A stretch of 49,480 nt of DNA, taken from assembly GCF_910586915.1 (NCBI RefSeq), contig NZ_CAJULN010000021.1:1-49480 (forward strand), written 5' to 3'. This DNA comes from an uncultured Bacteroides sp. (lineage in GTDB: Bacteria; Bacteroidota; Bacteroidia; Bacteroidales; Bacteroidaceae). Position numbers and translations under genes: made by a program. Shown one piece after another: positions 43,977 to 49,480 of this stretch (its first letter is position 1; every line of letters begins with the position of its first letter). The notes under the pieces were generated by a model. That model was not told the origin of the DNA. It made no database searches and saw only the letters and a program-made list of their open reading frames with translations.

Positions 43977-44363
43977 CTAAAATCCACAAGTTCTTCTTAA
44001 TTTAGTTACCTGTGACTCCCATAGTTCTTTCATATCGTCCACCTCGTCCGGCTCTGCAAAATCGGTAATTTCTAATACATAGTCACTTGTCAGTTCATTA
44101 TAGGCCATCTTGATTTCGAAGTAGTCACGCTCATTTTCATCATCCAGCCAACGGAAACGGATGAAAGAGAAAGCACGAATAGCCGTAATCTCGGCTTTTC
44201 TCTGTTCTGTCTTTCCCCAATGAAACTCCACGGTCTTATCGTCAGAAATTACTTTATCAGCAAACCAGTCTTCCAATCCGGAAGGTGTACTAATAGCTCC
44301 CCAAAGAATATTTTTAGAAGTTGCATTCAATAAATACTCCAAATGAATCTTTTCCTTTTTCAT
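43977..44363 (-). CDS. START/AHSA1-like domain protein
   Basis: A 128-residue soluble protein with a START-like (Bet v 1) fold pattern: YLLNATSKNILWGAISTPSGLEDWFADKV (shown in part), then strands FHWGKTEQRKAEIT, SFIRFRWLDDE and YVLEITDFAEPDEVDDM, and a C-terminal helix. Homologues are conserved in Bacteroidetes without a proven role. It is 58 bases upstream of the LptF/G-type gene and probably in the same transcript. Confidence 0.8.
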   Translation of the reverse strand: MKKEKIHLEYLLNATSKNILWGAISTPSGLEDWFADKVISDDKTVEFHWGKTEQRKAEITAIRAFSFIRFRWLDDENERDYFEIKMAYNELTSDYVLEITDFAEPDEVDDMKELWESQVTKLRRTCGF

Positions 44364-44533
44364 AGCTATCTCGAATTATTGTTATGCGTGCCAAGATAAA
44401 TACTTTTTCTGAATAAGCGGCATAAATCAGGCACTTTATTTAATTATTCTTTCATTATTAGTTTTTTAGTTCTCCGTTTATAGCAGAACTGCAAACCTTT
44501 TTCAAAGAAAAAACAAAAAAAACATAGAATTGT

Positions 44534-44564
44534 TTTGGAGATTATGGAAAAACACCTATCTTTG
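44534..44564 (+). promoter_or_regulatory. tRNA promoter (TTTG-N19-TATCTTTG)
   Basis: TTTG at 44,534-44,537 and TATCTTTG at 44,557-44,564 with a 19-base spacer fit the Bacteroides consensus, 21 bases before the tRNA. The stretch from 44,364 to 44,533 upstream is AT-rich and I see nothing else in it. Confidence 0.85.
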
Positions 44565-44585
44565 CATCCGCAATCAAGAAACAAT

Positions 44586-44659
44586 GGCGGGATAGCTCAG
44601 CTGGTTAGAGCGCATGATTCATAATCATGAGGTCCCCGGTTCAATCCCGGGTCCCGCTA
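44586..44659 (+). tRNA. tRNA with CAT anticodon (probably elongator Met)
   Basis: A 74-base cloverleaf. The acceptor GGCGGGA pairs with TCCCGCT, the D-arm is GCTCAGCTGGTTAGAGC, and the anticodon arm CATGATTCATAATCATG has CAT in the loop. The T-arm is CCCGGTTCAATCCCGGG and the discriminator base is A. CCA is not encoded. An Ile tRNA with a modified CAT anticodon cannot be excluded by eye, but it lacks initiator features. Confidence 0.95.
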
Positions 44660-44661
44660 CT

Positions 44662-44726
44662 AAGCCGGAAGGCTTGTAAATTAGGCAATTAGGAGGCTTC
44701 CACTCTTGGTTGTCTTTTTTGTTTAT
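44662..44726 (+). terminator. Possible terminator after the tRNA
   Basis: AAGCC-GGAA-GGCTT directly after the tRNA and a GGAAG/CTTCC pairing lead towards a T-run at 44,715-44,720. The structure is weak and no single stem abuts the T-run. Confidence 0.35.
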
Positions 44727-44774
44727 AAGGGCATTTGCACAGATTTTGCACGAATAAAACCGACATACCATTCT

Positions 44775-45035
44775 TCATAAATCCGCCCCACACATTAATT
44801 CGCCAGAAGAGACAGGATGTTTGTCATATTCCACAACAGTACATCCACAAGATGCAATCACATCCAAAACAAATAATTTTTCTTCACCTACATTCTTCAA
44901 ATATATAGTAGTATCACGTCGTTCTTGTTCAAAATTTCCAAAATTGATTATTGTTGAAGCAATCACATTTACTCTCTTACATCCAAAGAGACAAGCAAGC
45001 AGAATTATATATAAAAATAATATAATTACTTTCAT
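44775..45035 (-). pseudogene. Truncated DUF1573-like lipoprotein
   Basis: An 86-residue frame with a lipoprotein signal (FLYIILLACLFGC, then KRVN) and the start of a DUF1573-type immunoglobulin-like domain (INFGNFEQERRDTTIYLKNVG, IASCGCTVVEYDKHPVSSGE; shown in part). The domain normally continues for several more strands. Here it ends abruptly with unrelated residues (LMCGADL) and a stop near the tRNA flank. A 3' deletion or a recombination junction near 44,798 is the simplest reading. It follows the propeller lipoprotein by 11 bases. Confidence 0.7.
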
Positions 45036-45046
45036 TAATTATAAAT

Positions 45047-46182
45047 TTATTTCAAAACAAACTTTACTAAGCACATATTATCATCCTCCTTCATATCCGA
45101 TATTTTAGCATATTCATCTTCATCCAAAAGTTCCTTATAGAGTGAGACTTCCTCGTAAGGAAGAACGGACAGTAAATAATCCTCTGCCAAAAATAGCGTT
45201 TGGACAGAAATGCCTTCTTTCATTTTCTCAAAAACGAAAGAACGACCTGTCTGTTTTTCATAGAAAACATTCTTGAAAGGACGATGCATTCCAACTCCAC
45301 TACGCAACGCCACATAGTAATAACGACTGTTCTGCGCATGACATTCCATGCTATAAGGCAAAATTCCATCGTTCAAATCTTGCAATAGTCTCCGGTTTCT
45401 CTCGCCAGTCTTTTCAATGGCAGCATAACTCGCCAATAGTTTCTCATCAATCCCTTCAGTTCCAAAATCCCAAGAATACTCGTATTCCAAAGAATTCGAT
45501 TCAAGCCGATAAACCCGAGATTGATAAGCTGAACCAAAATAAACATTCTTATTATAGGAATAAAAAGGATGCATCAGTCCCATATCCAAAATCCGGTCAT
45601 TATTCCAATAACCGTTCACATAAGCATGACTATAATAGTCCACAATGGTAATCCCATTTTCTTCCATATTAACACACGACCACAACGCCAAATTTTGTCC
45701 GTTATTCAATAATGCTATCGAATAATAGTTAGGTTTCACCGGAAGAATGATTTTCTCTATGTAATTCCCACACCAATCATATTCCAACAAGAAGCCGTAT
45801 GAACTAAGTAAAGTTATTCTACCCTTCTTTTCGTCTATCATAAAATCAGCCAATAACTGGAACTCACCCGGTCCATTACCCTTGCCACCTATTTCTCTCA
45901 CAAATTTCCCTGTCCCATCAAACTGATAAAGAGCAGGTTTCAAATTATCGAAAACAAAATATCCATCTTTACAAGGTACCACTTTCTCTACATTCATCAA
46001 TAAACAACTATCCATCGTTTCCAGGGGAATTACTTGTATAGATGAGAATAATTCATCTACAGAAGGTAAAACATCACTATTCAACCCTGCTACTTGTAAC
46101 TTAATTCCTCCATCTGTTTTCTGTTGTACTGAACAAGAATAGAACAAAGGGAAAATATTAAAACATATAATAAATTCTTCAT
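45047..46182 (-). pseudogene. Six-bladed propeller lipoprotein, frameshifted in its signal peptide
   Basis: From TTG at 46,147 leftwards runs a 366-residue frame typical of Bacteroides six-bladed propeller lipoproteins (SIQVIPLETMDSCLLMNVEKV, QFDGTGKFVREIGGKGNGPGEF, shown in part), beginning at the lipobox FYSCSVQ. The signal peptide proper (MKNLLYVLIFSL, ATG at 46,182) is in another frame. Restoring one T in the CCCTTTG run near 46,147 would join them into MKNLLYVLIFSLLFYSC, a perfect lipoprotein leader. It is probably inactivated by a one-base loss, unless this is a sequencing error or a slippage switch. Family members often accompany NVEALA peptides, as here. Confidence 0.75.
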
Positions 46183-46191
46183 AAACATTTT

Positions 46192-46320
46192 TTAATCCGC
46201 CAAAGCTTCGATGTTCGCCAACGCCAAAGTGCTTAATCCGGCTTTTTCCGAATCTGAATAAATGTAAATAAATGCTGTAGTGATTAATAAAAAGCAGGCA
46301 ATAATTAATTTTGTTTTCAT
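46192..46320 (-). CDS. Short NVEALA-family peptide
   Basis: A 42-residue peptide with an N-terminal hydrophobic leader (KLIIACFLLITTAFIYIY) and the conserved motif LALANIEALAD at the very C-terminus. Bacteroides NVEALA proteins usually carry a longer tail after this motif, often with cysteines. Here the stop follows at once and the next start is 3 bases away, so the tail is absent or deleted. The family is thought to be exported, but its role is unknown. Confidence 0.8.
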   Translation of the reverse strand: MKTKLIIACFLLITTAFIYIYSDSEKAGLSTLALANIEALAD

Positions 46321-46367
46321 AGTACCATTTGTTTTAAAATGATCATTATTTGTTAATTCTATGGACG

Positions 46368-46375
46368 CAAAGCTA
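46368..46375 (-). promoter_or_regulatory. -7 box (TAGCTTTG) before the NVEALA gene
   Basis: TAGCTTTG on the minus strand lies about 48 bases before the peptide. The -33 match is poor. In the same gap TCTGACAA (46,407-46,414) and TTGTCAGA (46,433-46,440) form an inverted repeat that may end the upstream transcript. Confidence 0.45.
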
Positions 46376-46464
46376 TCAAATAATTTATAAAGCTAAGCAT
46401 TTTATGTCTGACAATAAGGTATTTTTCTTCTTTTGTCAGATTTTCTCTCCCCATCAGGGTTATC

Positions 46465-47216
46465 TTAATTTTCTTCGATGAAATGGGCGACTTTTAATCG
46501 ATAGACACTACCTTCGTTGACCAAAGTCATATTCGACACACGCTGCAAAGAAATTCTCAATCGGGTAATGGACTGATAAACTTTACTTGCCGTTCCATTA
46601 CCTTTAGGCCATAGAAGAGCCGTAATATCATTCGAAGTAAGTCTATAACCCTCTGCTTCGACAAATGGTCCAAAATACACAAAAACAAAACAAACAATAA
46701 GGGAACAGAAAATTTCAGATAATCCATCATGCCCAAGTTGCCAATCCAAGCGTACCGGGCAAAACCCGCAATCTCCACCTCGCACCTATAACCGGCATAA
46801 CAGGCAAACAAACTATCCCGTAAATATTCCTGATTATAAGGTTGGGAATATTCCACCGCAGTATGATAATCCAAATCGGTAACGGAAACACGAACCAACG
46901 TAGAAGCTGAAACATTTTGTTTATCCAAACGGCGTTTCCACTTGACATTTAACGTGTCGGAATTCAAAGGGCGTTTCTTCAATTACACTCCGAGGTTATT
47001 GTATCCACCACAGACAACAAACCATTTCCTCCACTGAATGGAAACGACAAACCGCTCCGGCTTTTCAAGTCTTCATTCAATGCCTCTTTAAAAACTTCGC
47101 AAGCCACCTCGTTCCAATATTCCACACGATTTTTCCGCCACAGATAACAGAATATCGCAGAAACAGACATTCTTATTTATATCAAAAGTTATCAAATCCA
47201 TATCAATAACCCGCAT
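46465..47216 (-). pseudogene. Decayed membrane-anchored winged-helix regulator
   Basis: Pieces of one protein lie in successive frames: MRVIDMDLITFDINKN (start near 47,216), then YWNEVACEVFKEALNEDLK...GGNGLLSVVDTITSEC (to about 46,980). The third piece is LNSDTLNVKWKRRLDKQN...GYRCEVEIAGF with a membrane helix (46,979 to about 46,680). The last is the C-terminal winged helix YRLTSNDITALLWPKGNGTASKVYQSI (shown in part) to 46,465. Together they match the architecture of Bacteroides regulators with a periplasmic or central domain, one membrane helix and a Trans_reg_C-like tail. At least two frameshifts and a stop or internal deletion separate the parts, so no full protein can be made. It probably once controlled the NVEALA/propeller genes. 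Confidence 0.75.
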
Positions 47217-47243
47217 AATATGTTCTCCTCTTGGGGAAAAGTC

Positions 47244-47524
47244 CGTAAACGGTGCCTTCCAATGGCAATCCGTGTGCATGAGGCAAATATACATGACAGC
47301 AAAGGCGCTATGCCCACTTTGGAAAAACTAACCTATAAATTTCCAAGACTCAACAAAATACTTGCCGACGGATGTTATCAGACCCAAAGAAATTCAGTGT
47401 CATACCTAAAAGGTGGATTGTAGAAAGGACTTTCTCATAGTTGGAAAACCATCGAAGGCTAACCATTGACTATGAATTTCTCACGGAAACGGCAGAAACG
47501 AAAACGTTGTATGCACACGCATGA
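47244..47524 (+). pseudogene. IS5-type DDE transposase fragment
   Basis: LPMAIRVHEANIHDSKGA and LTYKFPRLNKILADGCYQ correspond to the middle of an IS4/IS5-superfamily transposase, including an active-site Asp. After a frameshift near 47,411 comes RWIVERTFS, a TAG in place of the usual Trp, then LENHRRLTIDYEFLTETAE, the C-terminal end of the family. The N-terminal third is missing and a piece between the two parts is deleted. I see no terminal inverted repeats, so this is an old remnant. Confidence 0.8.
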
Positions 47525-47604
47525 GCCTTATATAAAACTAATCTTTTTCCTGCGATGGCTTGTCGGTTGCCATGCGAATGTCTGTCGGTTTTCTTACTAA
47601 AATT

Positions 47605-47704
47605 TATTCGTCTGACTATAGTGACCGTTTCGTCTGACTATAGTCAGACGAAAGAAACACTACAGTCAGACGCAAGTTCAACTATAGTCAGACGAATAAA
47701 TTTA
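47605..47704. repeat. Family C array: 22-bp-period palindromes inside a 24-bp inverted repeat
   Basis: Four CTATAG/CTACAG centres begin at 47,616, 47,638, 47,660 and 47,682, exactly 22 bases apart. The second is in the perfect palindrome CGTCTGACTATAGTCAGACG. The ends TAAAATTTATTCGTCTGAC and GTCAGACGAATAAATTTAT make the whole array a long inverted repeat. No gene is present. Confidence 0.92.
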
Positions 47705-47890
47705 TGCATCCCGACCGTTAGTCTGTAGGCAACGGAAAATTAAATCGTAGGCAATTCTCCGCTAACCGATAAGCTGAACGTAAGCATCCGAGAGTCTGTG
47801 CAAAAACTATTTTTGGAAGACTAATGCTACGATTGGAAGGCATAGGACAGATTATTTTAAATTGAACTATCCATGCACACAAATTAAAAT
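47705..47890. other. Non-coding interval beyond the decayed island
   Basis: AT-rich sequence between array C and the guaA terminator. A 63-codon minus-strand frame at 47,718-47,909 has no family features. I see no promoter, RNA or repeat that I can support. Confidence 0.5.
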
Positions 47891-47942
47891 AAAAAGACAC
47901 GAAACTCACAGGTATTGTTTGTTAAAACTGTGAATTTCGTGT
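47891..47942 (-). terminator. Terminator of guaA
   Basis: ACACGAAACTCACAG (47,897-47,911) pairs with CTGTGAATTTCGTGT (47,928-47,942), with one mismatch-type pair. On the minus strand the stem is followed by TTTTT. It lies about 42 bases after the guaA stop. Confidence 0.88.
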
Positions 47943-47984
47943 TTAATCCCAAAGTTGTAGGAATATTTTAATATCTCCTTACTT

Positions 47985-49292
47985 CTATTCCCACTCTATA
48001 GTCGCATTGGGTTTCGGCGACATATCATAGCAGACACGATTTACGTTCTTTACTTCTTTCAAAATGCGGTCTGTGATTTTCATTAAAATAGGCCAATCAA
48101 TCGGTTCGATAGTAGCTGTCATGGCATCTACTGTATTGACAGCACGAATAATGACCGGCCAGTCAAAAGAACGGGCATTATCGCGTACACCAACGGATTT
48201 GAAATCGGGTACTACCGTAAAATATTGCCATACCTTTTTATCTAATCCAGCTATTTGGAATTCTTCGCGTAAAATAGCATCAGATTCACGTACAGCTTCC
48301 AAACGGTCGCGTGTAATAGCTCCTAAACAACGTACACCTAAACCGGGACCAGGAAAAGGCTGACGGTAAACCATTTCATAAGGCAAACCGAGTTCCAAGC
48401 CGCAAGCACGAACCTCATCCTTGAATAATTGACGCAATGGCTCTACCAACTGGAATTGAAGATCTTCGGGCAAGCCACCTACGTTGTGATGAGACTTCAC
48501 CATTTTGGCAGTCTTTGTTCCGCTTTCCACGATATCCGGATAAATAGTGCCTTGACCTAAGAAATCAATGCCGTCCAACTTGCGCGCTTCTTCTTCAAAC
48601 ACACGAATAAATTCGCCACCAATGATTTTACGTTTCTGTTCGGGATCTTCTACACCTGCCAACTTATTCAAGAAGCGTTCTGTTACATCTACATAAATCA
48701 AATTTGCTTTCAACTGATTTCTAAAGACTTCAACTACATCTTCCGACTCACCTTTACGCATCAAGCCATGATTCACGTGTACACACACCAAATTATCACC
48801 AATCGCTTTTAGAAGCAATGCAGCAACCACCGAACTGTCAACTCCGCCGGATAATGCCAACAATACTTTCTTATCACCTACCTGACGCTTAATCAACTCT
48901 ATCTGGTCGTTAACAAAATTAGTCATATTCCAGTTAGCTTCTGCCTTGCAAGTGTCGAAAACAAACGATTTCACAGCATCTTTAATGGCTTCAATATCAT
49001 CTGTAAATCCCGCCAGTTTTACTGCACAAGCCGCTTTGTCGTGGCCTGCTGCCATAACAGGGATTCCCTGTGCATATATGTCCGGATTTACATCAATAGC
49101 AACACCGTCAATAACATTATTGGGACCACCGTTGATTATGATGCCTTTCACATTTGGCAATGCTTTTAATTCTTCCACTGTAATGTCGTGGGGATAAATT
49201 TCACTATAAACTCCTAATGCACGGATAGCACGAGCCAATACCGTATTTTCATGACTACCTAAATCAAGAATAACAATCATGTCCTGCTTCAT
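47985..49292 (-). CDS. guaA: GMP synthase with a collapsed glutaminase domain
   Basis: A 435-residue protein, against about 505-525 for normal GuaA. The ATP-pyrophosphatase half is intact: LLALSGGVDSSVVAALLL (P-loop, about 144-160), VNHGLMRKGE, RQPFPGPGLGVR and the C-terminal RVCYDMSPKPNATIEWE. The class I amidotransferase domain begins normally (IVILDLGSHENTVLARAIRALGVY; shown in part), but the nucleophile elbow reads IPVMAAGHDKAA with Gly83 where Cys is expected. About 85 residues, including the His-Glu pair, are missing before FVFDTCKAEANW. It could still use free ammonia or a separate glutaminase, or have a changed role. The frame is intact, so it does not look like decay. Confidence 0.9.
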   Translation of the reverse strand: MKQDMIVILDLGSHENTVLARAIRALGVYSEIYPHDITVEELKALPNVKGIIINGGPNNVIDGVAIDVNPDIYAQGIPVMAAGHDKAACAVKLAGFTDDIEAIKDAVKSFVFDTCKAEANWNMTNFVNDQIELIKRQVGDKKVLLALSGGVDSSVVAALLLKAIGDNLVCVHVNHGLMRKGESEDVVEVFRNQLKANLIYVDVTERFLNKLAGVEDPEQKRKIIGGEFIRVFEEEARKLDGIDFLGQGTIYPDIVESGTKTAKMVKSHHNVGGLPEDLQFQLVEPLRQLFKDEVRACGLELGLPYEMVYRQPFPGPGLGVRCLGAITRDRLEAVRESDAILREEFQIAGLDKKVWQYFTVVPDFKSVGVRDNARSFDWPVIIRAVNTVDAMTATIEPIDWPILMKITDRILKEVKNVNRVCYDMSPKPNATIEWE

Positions 49293-49350
49293 CTGATTCT
49301 GTTTTTTAATTATGTTATTATCAATAGTTTCCTTAGAGTAAACCTATGCG

Positions 49351-49381
49351 CAAATATAAATATTTTTAAAGACGAAACAAA
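49351..49381 (-). promoter_or_regulatory. guaA promoter (TTTG-N19-TATATTTG)
   Basis: On the minus strand TTTG (49,378-49,381) and TATATTTG (49,351-49,358) are 19 bases apart, a full match to the Bacteroides consensus, about 59 bases before the guaA start. I see no purine riboswitch in the leader. From 49,382 to the window end I see nothing I can name. Confidence 0.82.
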
Positions 49382-49480
49382 ATAAGAAATAGGAATAGTA
49401 AAATAAAGCAATAAAAGTGTGCTCTTATCCTTATTTCCCGGCAGGGTTGTACAAACCAGAAAAGCCCCCCGGTTCCTTTC

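Noticed and set aside
46465..46982. Two separate overlapping genes on the minus strand
   Set aside because: The two frames continue one another as parts of a single winged-helix regulator. They are better read as one frameshifted pseudogene.
47220..47423. A complete insertion sequence
   Set aside because: The transposase lacks its N-terminal part and has a frameshift and a stop. No terminal inverted repeats or target duplication are visible.

Overview
The window reads as chromosomal DNA of a gut Bacteroides (sensu stricto). The reasons are a SusC/SusD pair, promoters of the Bacteroides type (TTTG, about 19-20 bases, TAnnTTTG), weak ribosome-binding sites, the thrA-apgM-thrC order, a NVEALA peptide beside a six-bladed propeller lipoprotein, and many outer-membrane lipoproteins. 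I cannot name the species from the sequence alone.

Region 1-11,682 (all minus strand) is the most unusual part. An IclR-type regulator is followed by a YVTN-propeller plus di-haem (MauG/cytochrome c peroxidase-like) protein, a chorismatase/RidA-like protein, a D-lyxose-isomerase-like cupin, a large exported protein with two CxxCH haem motifs and a C-terminal SUMF1 fold, a fused CcsB-CcsA cytochrome c synthase, and a secreted propeller protein. A MATE transporter, cut by the window edge, comes last. The large haem protein resembles the hydrazine synthase alpha subunit, and the propeller/di-haem protein has the layout of a fused beta-gamma subunit. The cassette therefore looks like a hydrazine-synthase-like c-type cytochrome complex encoded with its own haem-attachment machinery. 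The reaction is unknown.

Region 11,683-18,850 holds an isolated SusC/SusD pair flanked by two nearly identical copies of an intergenic array of about 165 bp with a 22-bp period, then an MscS channel. Region 18,800-20,142 is a TPP-riboswitch-controlled thiamine operon (PnuT transporter plus thiamine pyrophosphokinase). Region 20,210-25,667 is the threonine operon (aspartokinase-homoserine dehydrogenase, phosphoglycerate-mutase-like probable homoserine kinase, threonine synthase), preceded by a 19-codon Thr-rich leader peptide. Region 25,832-30,594 encodes asparaginase, RadA, an FAD protein and a LuxR-type regulator. Next come a lipoprotein and a TonB-dependent receptor transcribed divergently, a membrane protein, a U32 peptidase-family protein, MetA, a 2[4Fe-4S] ferredoxin, an aspartate aminotransferase, RibBA, an LptF/G-type permease and a START-like protein.

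Region 44,586-47,984, between a CAT-anticodon tRNA and guaA, is an AT-rich decayed island: a truncated DUF1573-like lipoprotein, a frameshifted propeller lipoprotein, a short NVEALA peptide, a broken membrane-anchored regulator, a broken transposase and a palindromic array. The final gene is a GMP synthase whose glutaminase domain has largely collapsed.

The window is also rich in intergenic repeats. Family A is a 22-bp-period array in three copies. Family B is a 21-bp-period array. Family C is a 22-bp-period palindrome array. Family D is a set of inverted-repeat elements with TTCACCACAGAG ends in three copies, two of which run into neighbouring coding sequence.
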